Source: Spartobacteria bacterium (GTDB lineage: Bacteria > Verrucomicrobiota > Verrucomicrobiia > Chthoniobacterales > UBA10450). From it: a DNA stretch of 64,000 bases. The notes beneath the pieces are model-generated. The model was not told where the DNA came from, did not search any database, and worked only from the letters and a program-made list of their open reading frames with translations. Location of the stretch: contig PMSN01000009.1 in the NCBI GenBank assembly GCA_003167555.1, positions 62,001 to 126,000 of the forward strand. Direction: 5' to 3'. The translations under genes were made by a program, and so were the position numbers. Shown piece after piece: positions 52,824-62,611 of the stretch (positions within the stretch are counted from its first letter, which is position 1; the number at the start of each line of letters is the position of its first letter).

Positions 52824-53351
52824 GTGAACGCTTCCGTCCCCATCATCGGCGTCGTCATCGGCGCGGCGATTTTGCTCTTCGGGCGAAAACTTTTCTGGCT
52901 CTTCGTCGCGGCGCTCGGTTTCGCGGTGGGCATTGAGATCGCTGCCTACTTCATGCGCGAGCCGCCAATCTGGATGACACTGCTGGTCGCGCTCGTTCTC
53001 GGTGTGCTCGGCGCTTTGCTCGCGATCCTATTGCAAAAGCTCGCCATCGCCGTGGCCGGATTCATCGCCGGCGGCCGCATCGCGTGGGCGTTGGCGGCCG
53101 CATTTTGGGTCGAGCACGCGCATTATCGCGGCATCACTTTTGTCATCGGCGGAATTCTGGGCGCGCTTCTCCTGCTGGCGTTGTTCGATTGGGTGCTGAT
53201 TCTCTTATCGTCGATCGAAGGGGCGCACCTGGTCGCCAACGGAATTGTCCTTCCCGAAAAGGGCGCCGTGATTCTTTTCATCGCCCTCGCCGTGATCGGC
53301 GTGGTCGTGCAAGGATCGATGCTGCGCGGATCGCGGCGAACTGCGGATTAA
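52824..53351 (+). CDS. TMEM198/DUF4203-like membrane protein
   Basis: A 175-residue protein with about six or seven hydrophobic segments rich in Ala, Gly, Val and Leu. The repeated [18 protein letters not shown] and [17 protein letters not shown] type segments and the closing [16 protein letters not shown] resemble the DUF4203/TMEM198 family. The start is GTG at 52824. Function is unknown. It converges on purH with a four-base overlap. Confidence 0.7.
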   Translation: MNASVPIIGVVIGAAILLFGRKLFWLFVAALGFAVGIEIAAYFMREPPIWMTLLVALVLGVLGALLAILLQKLAIAVAGFIAGGRIAWALAAAFWVEHAHYRGITFVIGGILGALLLLALFDWVLILLSSIEGAHLVANGIVLPEKGAVILFIALAVIGVVVQGSMLRGSRRTAD

Positions 53352-54877
53352 TGCCGGAAATGCCGGACGCCGGTGAAAATCATCGCCATCTCCCGGCCAT
53401 CCGCCGCCGCGATCACTTCCTGATCGCGAACTGATCCGCCCGGTTGAATCGCACAGGTCGCGCCTGCTTCCGCCGCGGCGAGAAGTCCGTCGGAAAATGG
53501 AAAGAACGCGTCGCTCGCCACGGCGCTGCCTTTGAGCGACAAGCCCGCTTCCAGCGCTTTCCAAACCGCGATGCGCGACGAATCCACCCGCGACATCTGC
53601 CCGGCGCCGATGCCGAGCGTGCGGTCCGCGGCCGCATACACGATCGCATTCGATTTCACGTGCTTCACCACGCGCCAGCCGAAGATCATCGCCGCCAGTT
53701 CTGCTTCGGTCGGCTGCCGAATCGTGACCACTTTCGTCGCCAGATCGGCCAGCCCGCCTGAATCTTTGTCCTGCACCAGCAGACCGCCGGCGACCGAACG
53801 AATATCGTGCGCGGTCTTGCGCGCATCAGGCGGATCGAGGGACCGGATCAGCCGGAGATTCTTCTTTTTCTGAAACAGCGTCCGCGCCTCCGCTTCAAAC
53901 TCCGGCGCGATAATCACTTCGCTGAAAATTTCGCTGATGGCTTTGGCGAGAGATTCGTTGATCGGCCGATTGCAAACGATGATGCCGCCGAAGGGCGCCT
54001 GCTTGTCGGTGGCGAAAGCTTTTTCCCACGCCTCGCGCAGATCGGGATCGCTCCCGACGCCGCACGGGTTCGTGTGTTTCAAGATCGCGACGGTCGGTTC
54101 CGCGAACTCGGCGATCAGGTTCGTCGCGGCGCTGATGTCGAGAATGTTGTTAAAGGAAAGGTCCTTGCCGTGCAGTTTCTCGAAATGCTGGTCGAAGTCG
54201 CCGTAGAGCGCGGCGGTCTGGTGCGGGTTCTCGCCGTAACGCAGCCGCGCCACGAGAGGAAGTGAGAGCGAGAACGACGCGTCGGTCGTTTGCTCCTGAT
54301 TCAGAAACGTCCCGATCGCGCGGTCGTAATCGGATGTCTTGATGAACGCTTTGATCGCGAGGCGCTCCCGCAATTTCAAAGTAGTTTCGCCCTCGTGGTC
54401 GCGCATCGTTTCCAAAACCGAGTCGTAATCCGCCGGATCGACCACGACGGTGACCGACTCGTAATTCTTCGCCGCGCTCCGAATCATCGACGGGCCGCCG
54501 ATGTCGATTTGTTCGATTGCTTCCGCGAGAGTCACGCCCGGCTTTTCGATCGTCGCTTCGAACGGATAGAGGTTCACGACGACCAGATCGATCGGTTGGA
54601 AGCCGCATTCCTTGGCCTGCGCTTCGTGGAGCGGATTTCCACGTTTGTAAAGGAGCCCGCCGTGCACGCGCGGATGCAGCGTCTTCACCCGGCCTTCGAG
54701 CACTTCGGGAAAATCGGTGAAGCTCGAAATCTCGCGCACCGGTACTCCTTCCTTGCGCAACAGTTCCGCGGTGCCGCCCGTGGAGATAATATCGACGCCT
54801 TGCTTCTCCAGCGCGCGCGCAAAGGAAGCGATACCCTTCTTATTGGAAACCGAAATGAGGGCGCGCGTGATTTTCAT
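53348..54877 (-). CDS. purH: Bifunctional AICAR transformylase/IMP cyclohydrolase
   Basis: A 509-residue PurH that does the last two steps of IMP synthesis. The N-terminal methylglyoxal synthase-like part ([20 protein letters not shown] and [13 protein letters not shown]) is the cyclohydrolase. The C-terminal part carries [10 protein letters not shown] and the final FFPFSDGL, marks of the transformylase, which uses 10-formyl-tetrahydrofolate. It follows nuoI by 46 bases on the same strand, so purine synthesis and complex I genes share a transcription unit or at least an orientation. Confidence 0.97.
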   Translation of the reverse strand: MKITRALISVSNKKGIASFARALEKQGVDIISTGGTAELLRKEGVPVREISSFTDFPEVLEGRVKTLHPRVHGGLLYKRGNPLHEAQAKECGFQPIDLVVVNLYPFEATIEKPGVTLAEAIEQIDIGGPSMIRSAAKNYESVTVVVDPADYDSVLETMRDHEGETTLKLRERLAIKAFIKTSDYDRAIGTFLNQEQTTDASFSLSLPLVARLRYGENPHQTAALYGDFDQHFEKLHGKDLSFNNILDISAATNLIAEFAEPTVAILKHTNPCGVGSDPDLREAWEKAFATDKQAPFGGIIVCNRPINESLAKAISEIFSEVIIAPEFEAEARTLFQKKKNLRLIRSLDPPDARKTAHDIRSVAGGLLVQDKDSGGLADLATKVVTIRQPTEAELAAMIFGWRVVKHVKSNAIVYAAADRTLGIGAGQMSRVDSSRIAVWKALEAGLSLKGSAVASDAFFPFSDGLLAAAEAGATCAIQPGGSVRDQEVIAAADGREMAMIFTGVRHFRH

Positions 54878-54923
54878 TGGATGGCGTTTGGAGCCGGCCT
54901 GCCCTTAGGCCGCAACCCGCGCG

Positions 54924-55454
54924 TCATTTCTTTTCGTTCCATTTCAGAACGACACCGTGCATGACGCCGCCGATTTCCAGGAGCTTCTCTTTGTTATGCA
55001 CCATGTCGGCGCGCGTGAATCCGGTGATGGCGTAATCTTTTCGCAGGTAAATCGCCTGTTCCGGACAAACCTCCTCGCACAGGCCGCAGTAGATGCAGCG
55101 GATCATGTCGATATCGAATTCGTTCGGAAATTTTTCGACCTTAGCGAACCGATCGGCCGCCGGAATTTCTCCCGGAACAATCTTGATCGCGCGCGGCGGA
55201 CAGATGAATTCGCAGAGCTGACATGCCACGCAGCGGACTCGTCCCGTTTCGTCACGAACCAAAGCCGGCGCGCCGCGATAATGCTCGGGCAGGTGGCTGT
55301 CCCATTTCTCTTCCGGGTATTGCATCGTCACTTTCGTCCGGCCGAGCAGCATATTTTTGAAATGCTTCATGGTGATCGCGAGTCCGCTCAGGATCGCGGG
55401 CAGATAGAGCCGCTCGCGGAAGGTCAGGTTTGGGCGTGCAACGGTGATGGCCAT
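54924..55454 (-). CDS. nuoI: NADH-quinone oxidoreductase subunit I
   Basis: A 176-residue subunit with two 4Fe-4S clusters, CVACQLCEFICP and CIYCGLCEEVCP, bound in the peripheral arm of complex I (clusters N6a and N6b). The N-terminal part contains an amphipathic membrane-facing helix. It follows nuoH after a 99-base spacer with a palindromic repeat. Confidence 0.96.
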   Translation of the reverse strand: MAITVARPNLTFRERLYLPAILSGLAITMKHFKNMLLGRTKVTMQYPEEKWDSHLPEHYRGAPALVRDETGRVRCVACQLCEFICPPRAIKIVPGEIPAADRFAKVEKFPNEFDIDMIRCIYCGLCEEVCPEQAIYLRKDYAITGFTRADMVHNKEKLLEIGGVMHGVVLKWNEKK

Positions 55455-55458
55455 CGGA

Positions 55459-55550
55459 GGATTAGACAGGATTTTCAGGATTAATGAGGAGAGTTTTGTG
55501 GGCGCGAATTTCCATCCGCCCGAATCCCGTTAATCCCGTTAATCCTGTCC
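55459..55550. repeat. Palindromic repeat between nuoH and nuoI
   Basis: GGATTAGACAGGATTTTCAG then GATTAA pairs with TTAATCCCGTTAATCCTGTC. This type of GATTAACAGGATT-like palindrome is common between genes. It interrupts the nuo operon. Confidence 0.75.
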
Positions 55551-55553
55551 ATT

Positions 55554-56618
55554 TCATTGAGGGAAGTACGCCAGAATAATCGCCGCGAGGAAAATATTCA
55601 CGAGCGCGATTTCGAAAAAGAAAACCCAACCGAGCCGCATGAGTTGATCGTAGCGGAAGCGCGGCAGCGTCCAGCGGACCCACATGAAGATGAAGATCAG
55701 CGCGGCCACCTTGGAGAAAAAGACGAAAATATTCACCAGGCCCCAACCCCATCCATGCGAGCCGTCCGGTATCCCCGGGAAATGCCAGCCGCCCAGGAAA
55801 AGTGTCACGATGATGGCGGAGCCGGTGATCATCGCGATGTATTCGCCGAGGAAAAAAAGTCCGAACTTCATCGAGCCATACTCGGTGTGATAGCCGCCCA
55901 CCAATTCCGTCTCGGCCTCCGGCAAATCGAAAGGCAGCCGGTTCGTTTCGGCAAAGATCGCAATCATAAAAACCACGAACGAGATCAGCATCGGAATCGC
56001 GAGAAGCCATTTGTGCAGGTTCGCCCAATCGCCAATGAACGGAGCGATCATCCAGCCGTGCTCAATCTGGTAGCGGACGACTTCGGTCAGCCTGAGCTGG
56101 CCGACGAGGAGAAAAACCGGGATGACCGCGAGGCCTAACGAGAGCTCGTAGGAAATCATCTGCGAACTCGAGCGCACGCCGCCGAGGAACGGGTATTTCG
56201 AATTCGACGACCAGCCGGCAATGACGATCCCGTAAACGCCTAACGAGGCGATCGCGAAGACGAACAGCACCCCGACGTTGATGTCGGCGATGACCATCGG
56301 CACACCGAAGAGCGTGCTGCCGAACGGGACGACGGCGAGCGTCGTGATCGCGGGGATCATCGCGAGGCAGGGAGCGAGCCAGTAGTAGAACGTGTTCACG
56401 TGCCGCGGAGTGAAATCCTCTTTGAGAAGGAATTTCGCGGCGTCGGCGATCGGCTGGAAGAGACCCGCCGGACCGACGCGGTTTGGTCCGAGCCGGTCCT
56501 GGATGAGTGCGCTGATCCGGCGCTCGGCATAGACCGCGTAGTTCATGATGCCGAGAACCACGGCCAGCAGCGCGACGATCTTCGCGAGTGATGTGAAGAG
56601 GAAATAGTAGTCCATCAA
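55554..56618 (-). CDS. nuoH: NADH-quinone oxidoreductase subunit H
   Basis: A 354-residue subunit with about eight membrane helices. AERRISALIQDRLGPNRVGPAG near the start forms part of the quinone chamber, and FAETNRLPFDLPEAETELV is the highly conserved loop that passes charge to the membrane arm. Length is normal. It follows nuoG after an 87-base spacer that holds a family A repeat. Confidence 0.97.
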   Translation of the reverse strand: MMDYYFLFTSLAKIVALLAVVLGIMNYAVYAERRISALIQDRLGPNRVGPAGLFQPIADAAKFLLKEDFTPRHVNTFYYWLAPCLAMIPAITTLAVVPFGSTLFGVPMVIADINVGVLFVFAIASLGVYGIVIAGWSSNSKYPFLGGVRSSSQMISYELSLGLAVIPVFLLVGQLRLTEVVRYQIEHGWMIAPFIGDWANLHKWLLAIPMLISFVVFMIAIFAETNRLPFDLPEAETELVGGYHTEYGSMKFGLFFLGEYIAMITGSAIIVTLFLGGWHFPGIPDGSHGWGWGLVNIFVFFSKVAALIFIFMWVRWTLPRFRYDQLMRLGWVFFFEIALVNIFLAAIILAYFPQ

Positions 56619-56625
56619 GATTCAA

Positions 56626-56698
56626 GTCATCCCGAGCGAAGTCGAGGGACCCCGTCAATCGACGATCCGCGGGATGGTTCGACTTCGCTCACCATGAC
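56626..56698. repeat. Palindromic intergenic repeat, family A, copy 4
   Basis: AGTCATCCCGAGCGAAGTCG faces a mirrored arm ending in CGACTTCGCTCACCATGAC between nuoG and nuoH, a divergent copy of the family A repeat. Confidence 0.8.
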
Positions 56699-56705
56699 AA
56701 AGCTT

Positions 56706-58361
56706 TCATTTCGCGCTTTCCATAACTTGCACGCCCAGATCGCCGATCTTGCTCAGGCTCAATCCAGCCAAGGCTGGCACCGCTTCGCTCATTTGCCGGA
56801 ATACATCCTCGATCGAGTAAATCCCGTTCCGGCCCGAATACGCCTGGATCAAGTCGCGCAAAATCTCCCAATCATCGCGCGCCTGGCCAGGACCGCGCAC
56901 CGCGCGGTTGAGCCGCTGCAAGCGTCCTTTGCCGTTGATCATGGATCCGCGCTTCTCCGCGAAACCGAAGGACGGCAACAGAGCCGTCGCCGCTTCGGTC
57001 GCATCGTTCGACAGGATGTTCATGACGACGAAGGCGGGCAACGCTTTGAGCTGTTCGACCGTGAGTCCGATCTCGATCGGATTTTCACCGAGTGCGATCA
57101 GCGCTTTCACGCGACCCCCGACGACATCGTCCTTGATCTCGCGCAATTTCGCGCCCGGCACGGAAGTCACGCCGAGAAGACGAGCGCCGTTGGTGTTTGG
57201 ATTCCGGTCCGCGCTCAAAAGAATGTCGTCGCCGGGACCAGTGCGCGGAACGATGTCGATCAAATCGACGCCGAGAATTTTCGCGAGCTGCGAAGTGAGC
57301 CAAAGCTCTTCGTTCGTCATGCGGCCGGAAGCGATGATCGCGATTTCCCAGGCTGAAAAATGTTTCAACTGGGCCACGGCATGCGTGATGGCGACGTTCC
57401 ACTCGGCCGGGATGAGTTTGTCGCCCGCGAGAATTTCCGGCTGGAGCAGGCGCGTGTCCGATTGGAGATATCCAAAGTTCAGCCGCCCGTAGTCGCACAT
57501 CCAACTGGAATTGACGGCGTCGTTTTCCCGCGGTGTCTGGCGGTAGATCACATCTTCGCGCGTGCCGATGATCGTATTGCAGCCGGTCGCGCAGCTCGTG
57601 CAGAAACTTTTCGTTTCCTTCAAAAACCAAACGCGCATTTGAAAGCGAAAATCCGACGAAGTCAGCGCGCCGACTGGACAGATGTCGACCGTGTTGAGCG
57701 AATAATTATTCTCCAGCCGCTTGCCCGGATGCGCGGTCAGCACGCTGTGGCTGCCACGATCGACAAAGCCCAAGACATCATCGTGCGCGACCTCCTGGCA
57801 AAACCGGATGCAGCGCGAACAAAGAATGCAGCGCTCATCATCGAGCGTGACGCGCGGGCCCAGCTCGATATTTTTCGGCTTCTTCACTTTATTTTCGAGG
57901 AAGCGCGACGCGGCGTTGCCGTACTCGACGCTGAATTCCTGGAGCCGGCATTCGCCCGCCTGATCGCAGATCGGGCAATCGAGCGGATGATTGATGAGAA
58001 GAAATTCCATCACGCCCTTGCGGCATTCCTGCGCCAGCGGGGAATCGGTGCGGACGCCCATCCCTTCGCTCACATCCTGCGCACAGGAAATTTGCGGGCG
58101 CGGCATCCAATTGATGAGCGGCATGCCGTCGGCGCCCACCTCCGGTTTTCGATCGGGCCCCATTTTCGGCATACCCATTTCGATCAGGCACATGCGGCAG
58201 TTACCGGGTGAGCTGAGCTTCTTGTGATAACAATAGCGCGGCACGTAACTGCCCGCCTGTTCGCACGCCTCGATCACGCGCGTGCCCTTGGGGAACTGAT
58301 GCCAGACGCCGTTGATCTGGACGTTGAGCAACTGCGGCGGAGCCAAAACTTGATCGCCCAT
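56706..58361 (-). CDS. nuoG: NADH-quinone oxidoreductase subunit G
   Basis: A 551-residue subunit, at the short end for NuoG. An N-terminal ferredoxin part binds 2Fe-2S (Cys44, Cys55, Cys58 and a later Cys in QISCAQD), then 4Fe-4S ligands in CPICDQAGECRLQ and a ferredoxin-like CILCSRCIRFCQ, and a molybdopterin-type fold that starts at CDYGRLNFGY. ATG at 58361 (MGDQVLAPPQ) follows the nuoEF stop by one base. A longer frame to 58427 would overlap nuoEF. Confidence 0.95.
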   Translation of the reverse strand: MGDQVLAPPQLLNVQINGVWHQFPKGTRVIEACEQAGSYVPRYCYHKKLSSPGNCRMCLIEMGMPKMGPDRKPEVGADGMPLINWMPRPQISCAQDVSEGMGVRTDSPLAQECRKGVMEFLLINHPLDCPICDQAGECRLQEFSVEYGNAASRFLENKVKKPKNIELGPRVTLDDERCILCSRCIRFCQEVAHDDVLGFVDRGSHSVLTAHPGKRLENNYSLNTVDICPVGALTSSDFRFQMRVWFLKETKSFCTSCATGCNTIIGTREDVIYRQTPRENDAVNSSWMCDYGRLNFGYLQSDTRLLQPEILAGDKLIPAEWNVAITHAVAQLKHFSAWEIAIIASGRMTNEELWLTSQLAKILGVDLIDIVPRTGPGDDILLSADRNPNTNGARLLGVTSVPGAKLREIKDDVVGGRVKALIALGENPIEIGLTVEQLKALPAFVVMNILSNDATEAATALLPSFGFAEKRGSMINGKGRLQRLNRAVRGPGQARDDWEILRDLIQAYSGRNGIYSIEDVFRQMSEAVPALAGLSLSKIGDLGVQVMESAK

Positions 58362-58362
58362 T

Positions 58363-60351
58363 TTAGATCGTTCCAGCGGTGGCGGTTTCTTCCCAGCCAG
58401 GATTGCGCGGCAATGCCGTGGTCGCAATTCTTTCGTGATCGATTAGTTCGCCGGGCGTGTATTCCGGCGGCATCGCGGGCGGGACCGGTTTCTGGCTGCG
58501 GCTGGCAAATTCGTCTTTGAATTTTTCCACGAAACTTTGCGTCGGCCACGCGCAGGCTTCGCCGAACGCACAGATCGTGCGGCCGGCGATGTTGTCGGCC
58601 ACCGTCTTCAACGTCTCGGGATCCTGCACGACACCTCCACCGAGCAACATGCGGTCGGTGATCTTTTTCATCCAGAGCGAGCCTTCGCGACAAGGGGTGC
58701 ACTGGCCGCAACTCTCGTGCGCGTAAAATTCGTTGATGTTGTTGAGCGTCCAGACCATGTCGCGCGAATCGTCGAGCACGATGACGCCACCGGAGCCGGC
58801 CATCGAACCGGCCGCGGCGAGCGAATCGAAATCCATCGGAATTTCGAAAAGCGAAACTTCCTGCTCCGCGATGGAGCCGTCAGGTTGTTTCATTTTCAAT
58901 TTGAAGCGCTCATCGGCGCGCAACACTTTCGCCGAGCTTCCACCGGGGATGACCGCTTTGACCGTTCGTCCGGAGCGCGGGCCGCCCGCCATGTCGTAGA
59001 TCAACTGGCCCATGGTGACCGCGCCGACTTCGATCTCGAAATAGCCGGGGCGCTGCACATCGCCGCTCACGCACACAATGCGCGTGCCTGTATTATTCGG
59101 CCGACCGAGTCGCGCGTACGGCCCGCCGCCCATCGCGATGATATGCTTCACGTGGCAGAGCGTCTCGACGTTGTTCACGATCGTCGGGCACATGTAGAGG
59201 CCGAGGACCGCGGGAAAATACGGCGGTTTGATTCGCGGGTAAGCGCGTTTGCCTTCGAGCGATTCGATCAGGCCGGTTTCTTCGCCGCAGATGTAAGCGC
59301 CTGCGCCGCGATGGATGTAGACTTCGACATCGAAACCGGTGCCGAGCATGTTTTGCCCGAGGAAATTATGCGCGCGCGCTTCTTCGATCGCGTGCTCGAG
59401 AATCTTCGCGCCTTCGGGAAACTCGCCGCGGATGTAGATGTAGGCTGTCTTCACGTTCAGCGCGAAACAGGAGATCAGGATTCCCTCGAGGAGCTGATGC
59501 GGATCCTCGTGAATGATGTAGCGATCCTTGAACGTGCCGGGCTCGGATTCGTCGGCGTTGCAAATCAGGTAGACCGGTTTTTTTTCATCGGCCTTGATGA
59601 AACTCCATTTCACGCCGCAAGGAAAACCGGCGCCGCCGCGCCCGCGCAATCCGGAGGTCTTCACTTCATTGACGATCTCCGCGCGCGACATTTTGATCGC
59701 GGCTTTCAGTTGCTCGTAACCGCCGTCGCGCAAGTAGCAATCGATGTCGGTCGTCCAATCGGAGCGGCCGATGTTTTTGAAAATGAGGCGGTGCTCGAGC
59801 GGGTGCGGCGAGGACAATTGTGGATTTTGGATTGAGGGATCTGGATTGAGAAGCGCAGCGGCCGCTGAAGGCTGCACGTTTTCGATCAACTCATCCTCGA
59901 CCATGCAGACCGGCGCGGTGCCGCAGCTCGCCAGGCACTCCACAAACTCGATGCTGCATTTCCCGTCCGCACTCACCGAGATCGGATTGCGCATTCCATT
60001 CTCGTCGCGATGCCGCACGATACCGGCCGCGGTGCACGCGTTCTCCATCACCCGGTAACTCCCCGCCATCGCGCAGCTCAGAGTGCGGCAAACGCGGATG
60101 TGCTTCTTCCCCGCAGGCGCTTGCCGGAACATCGGATAAAACGTCACCAGCTCCAGGATGTTGATCGGTTGCAGCTCTAGCTTCGCCGCGATCCACCGGA
60201 CGCCTTCGTCGCTGATGAAGCCAAATTTTTCCTGCCAAAGATAAAGGAGCGGCATCGCCGCGCTTCGCTTCCGGTCCGGCGGATAACGCCGGATCGCTTC
60301 GTCCATTTTTCGCTCCAGCTCCGCGGAGATGCGCGTGTTCGTCGGGTCCAC
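58363..60351 (-). CDS. nuoEF: Fused NADH-quinone oxidoreductase subunits E and F
   Basis: A single 662-residue chain. Residues 1-165 are NuoE, with the 2Fe-2S cysteines Cys88, Cys93 ([10 protein letters not shown]), Cys139 and Cys143 (CLASCG). Residues 185-662 are NuoF, with [12 protein letters not shown] that binds [18 protein letters not shown] and the later CAFGEACAW that give the 4Fe-4S ligands N3. The two are usually separate genes; NuoE and NuoF form the NADH input module. The linker (169-181, [13 protein letters not shown]) is encoded by repeat-like DNA. The start is GTG at 60351. Confidence 0.88.
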   Translation of the reverse strand: MDPTNTRISAELERKMDEAIRRYPPDRKRSAAMPLLYLWQEKFGFISDEGVRWIAAKLELQPINILELVTFYPMFRQAPAGKKHIRVCRTLSCAMAGSYRVMENACTAAGIVRHRDENGMRNPISVSADGKCSIEFVECLASCGTAPVCMVEDELIENVQPSAAAALLNPDPSIQNPQLSSPHPLEHRLIFKNIGRSDWTTDIDCYLRDGGYEQLKAAIKMSRAEIVNEVKTSGLRGRGGAGFPCGVKWSFIKADEKKPVYLICNADESEPGTFKDRYIIHEDPHQLLEGILISCFALNVKTAYIYIRGEFPEGAKILEHAIEEARAHNFLGQNMLGTGFDVEVYIHRGAGAYICGEETGLIESLEGKRAYPRIKPPYFPAVLGLYMCPTIVNNVETLCHVKHIIAMGGGPYARLGRPNNTGTRIVCVSGDVQRPGYFEIEVGAVTMGQLIYDMAGGPRSGRTVKAVIPGGSSAKVLRADERFKLKMKQPDGSIAEQEVSLFEIPMDFDSLAAAGSMAGSGGVIVLDDSRDMVWTLNNINEFYAHESCGQCTPCREGSLWMKKITDRMLLGGGVVQDPETLKTVADNIAGRTICAFGEACAWPTQSFVEKFKDEFASRSQKPVPPAMPPEYTPGELIDHERIATTALPRNPGWEETATAGTI

Positions 60352-60364
60352 AGTGACGAAAGCG

Positions 60365-60676
60365 TTATTCGGACAAGGTGCTGGCTTTCGACTGCACCTT
60401 GTCGTCCTTGAAAGTGATCGTGACCGACTCTTTCCCCTGCGCGTAAACGTAAGTCGTCTTGTCGACCGTGGTCGGCGGTCCGAGAATCGATTCCACCTGC
60501 TTCTTCGACATTCCCTCCGTCACTTCGTCGACGTTGGCCTTCCTCAGCCGCTTCGAGGAATTGCACGCCGCAACGGCGCCGAGAAGCGTCACGATCGACA
60601 GGATTCGAAGGATTCGCGCCGCAGTTTTGAAGGGTCTAAATCTCGGGCGCGTTTGTTTCATAGGCCGGCCTTTCAT
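60365..60676 (-). CDS. BamE/SmpA-like lipoprotein
   Basis: A 103-residue lipoprotein starting at ATG 60676, inside the nuoD stop codon (ATGA). The signal ends in LLGAVAAC, a lipobox, so the Cys would be lipidated. The mature part, VTEGMSKKQVESILGPP and a short beta hairpin, is the SmpA/OmlA (BamE) fold. Such proteins support outer membrane protein assembly. Its place between nuoD and nuoEF is unusual. It is small but looks real. Confidence 0.78.
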   Translation of the reverse strand: MKGRPMKQTRPRFRPFKTAARILRILSIVTLLGAVAACNSSKRLRKANVDEVTEGMSKKQVESILGPPTTVDKTTYVYAQGKESVTITFKDDKVQSKASTLSE

Positions 60677-61929
60677 CTGTCGCATTCGCCCATGACGAAG
60701 TCCAGACTGCCGAGCACTGCGACCACATCGCTGAGCGAACAACCCGGCAAAAGTTCCGGCAGGATGCTCAAGTTCACAAATGAGGGGGCGCGAATCTTGA
60801 GCCGATGCGGCACGCCCCCGCCTTTGCTGTGAATGTAAAATCCCAATTCCCCCTTGGGGTTTTCGGCCGCGAAATAAATTTCTCCTGGCGGCGCGTCGAG
60901 CCCTTCGGTCACCACGATGAAGTGGTGGATCAATTCCTCCATTTTCGTCATGACGTGGGATTTCGGCGGCGGCATGTTTTTCCAGTCGACGACGTTGATC
61001 GGCCCGTCCGGCAGCTTCTCGATCACCTGCCGCAAAATGCGCACGCTTTGCCGCATTTCCTCCACGCGCACAAGGTAGCGATCGTAACAATCGCCGGCAC
61101 TTCCGACGACGACCTCGAAGTCGTACTTGTCGTAGTCGAGGTAGGGATGCTTGCGGCGAAGATCGTGCTCGACGCCACTGCCGCGCAGATTGGGCCCGGA
61201 GAGCGCGTAAGCGATGGCGCGCTCGCGCGGGATCACGCCGATGTCGCGCGTGCGATCGACGAAGATGCGGTTTCGCGTGAGGAGCTTGTCGACTTCATCC
61301 AGCTGCGGGATGAAGTCATCGAGGAATTTTTCGAGCTGCGGAATGAACGTGGCCGGAAGATCGCGGATCTGGCCGCCGACCCGCGTATAGGAAGTGGTGA
61401 AGCGGGCGCCGGTGAGAAGTTCGAAAAGGTTGTAGAGTTTTTCGCGCTCCGTGAACGTGTAAAGAAAGACAGTCATCGCGCCGAGATCGAGCGCCATGGC
61501 GCCGAGCCCCATCAGGTGCGCCGAAATGCGCGCCGTCTCGCAGCAAATGACGCGGATGGCTTTGCCGCGCGGTGGGAGCTCCCAGCCCATCAGTTTCTCA
61601 ACGGCGAGCGCGTAGGCCACGTTGTTCGAAAGGGGTGCGAGATAATCGAGCCGGTCGGTGTACGGCACGAACTGGTTGTACTGCATGTTCTCGGCGATTT
61701 TTTCGTCGCCGCGATGCAGAAAACCAACGTCCGGCGTTGCCTTGGTGATGGTTTCGCCATCGAGTTCCAAGACGAGCCGCAGGACTCCGTGCGTCGCGGG
61801 GTGCGAGGGCCCCATGTTGAGGACCATTTTCTCGCCGATGTCGCCGAGGTTTTCGCGCATTCGCGCGTCCGCCGCCGCCACGCGCGTGACGGGATCCGGA
61901 GATTCGATTTCGCGAGTCGTAAAAGCCAT
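60673..61929 (-). CDS. nuoD: NADH-quinone oxidoreductase subunit D
   Basis: A 418-residue subunit of complex I, homologous to hydrogenase large chains. GPSHPATHGVLRLVLELDGE near the start, FLHRGDEKIAE and the C-terminal VVAVLGSLDFVMGECDR are family marks; the quinone cavity is formed with NuoH. NuoC is not fused. ATG at 61929 (MAFTTREIESPD) is chosen; the longer frame to 62088 shows no similarity to NuoC. nuoA, B and C are not visible upstream. Confidence 0.95.
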   Translation of the reverse strand: MAFTTREIESPDPVTRVAAADARMRENLGDIGEKMVLNMGPSHPATHGVLRLVLELDGETITKATPDVGFLHRGDEKIAENMQYNQFVPYTDRLDYLAPLSNNVAYALAVEKLMGWELPPRGKAIRVICCETARISAHLMGLGAMALDLGAMTVFLYTFTEREKLYNLFELLTGARFTTSYTRVGGQIRDLPATFIPQLEKFLDDFIPQLDEVDKLLTRNRIFVDRTRDIGVIPRERAIAYALSGPNLRGSGVEHDLRRKHPYLDYDKYDFEVVVGSAGDCYDRYLVRVEEMRQSVRILRQVIEKLPDGPINVVDWKNMPPPKSHVMTKMEELIHHFIVVTEGLDAPPGEIYFAAENPKGELGFYIHSKGGGVPHRLKIRAPSFVNLSILPELLPGCSLSDVVAVLGSLDFVMGECDR

Positions 61930-62112
61930 GAGGCGATCTTCGACTATGCTCGCGAGAGGTGACTGCGGCGCAAGTGCAAACTCGCCGCGAGAGCAAACAC
62001 GATCGGCGGGGGGCTGAACGCTCGTCAGCTCGAAACGATACCAACCCCGTCCGGCGGAACGAATATTCCGCCGGAAATTCTCCAGCATGTCGCAATCAAG
62101 CGACGCTGGTCT
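61930..62112. other. Spacer upstream of nuoD
   Basis: About 180 bases between the TonB-C gene and nuoD, both leftward. It may hold the nuo promoter, but I could not pick one out. The frame is open but reads as non-coding. Confidence 0.4.
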
Positions 62113-62520
62113 CTACCTCAACTGCGCCCAGTAGGGCCGTGCGTCGGGAAGAATCTGCTTCGGCGGCGTCGGATTCTTGAACGTAATCAACTCGACCCGG
62201 CCTTTGCTTATGTCCGAAGGCAGGACCGAATCTGGGCTCAGGCGCCAGTTCAAGGCGGCGTCGCGCGCGAGTTCATCCAACGCGGGATGCCCGCTGCTCC
62301 GCAGCACTGAAGTGCCAGTGACGTGACCGCTCTTGTCGAGTGTCAGCGACAAAACGACTGAACCCTGTAACCCTTGGAAATAGACGCCGAATGGTAACAT
62401 CGGCGTTTCTTTCGCAAGCCATTTTGCATTTGCCGTTGCCAGCGGCAATGCGACTAACACCACTACAACCATTCCGCAAAGTGCGGAACGAAGCGCTGAT
62501 AAGCGCGTCTTTGTTTGCAT
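62113..62520 (-). CDS. Exported TonB-C domain protein
   Basis: A 135-residue protein. A signal peptide (MQTKTRLSALRS, core VVVVLVALPLATA) is followed by a TonB C-terminal fold, GSVVLSLTLDKSGHVTG, VLRSSGHPALDELARDAALN. It would sit in the periplasm. Partners are unknown, and it is a second, shorter TonB-C protein after that at 36539-37378. ATG at 62520 (MQTKTRL) is preferred to 62544. It diverges from fabD. Confidence 0.72.
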   Translation of the reverse strand: MQTKTRLSALRSALCGMVVVVLVALPLATANAKWLAKETPMLPFGVYFQGLQGSVVLSLTLDKSGHVTGTSVLRSSGHPALDELARDAALNWRLSPDSVLPSDISKGRVELITFKNPTPPKQILPDARPYWAQLR

Positions 62521-62611
62521 ATGCAAATTATTTGATTCCGCCAAGAAATTGCAAGCTTATTTTATTACATTCTCGTGACCTAACGACACTCACGCGTTAC
62601 CTTAAACTCTA

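Noticed and set aside
58537-59835. Long open frame (432 codons) opposite nuoEF
   Set aside because: It is antisense to two clear complex I domains with normal cysteine motifs; high GC keeps the reverse frame open.
60805-61962. Long open frame (385 codons) opposite nuoD
   Set aside because: Antisense shadow; Arg and Ala rich sequence with no domain.
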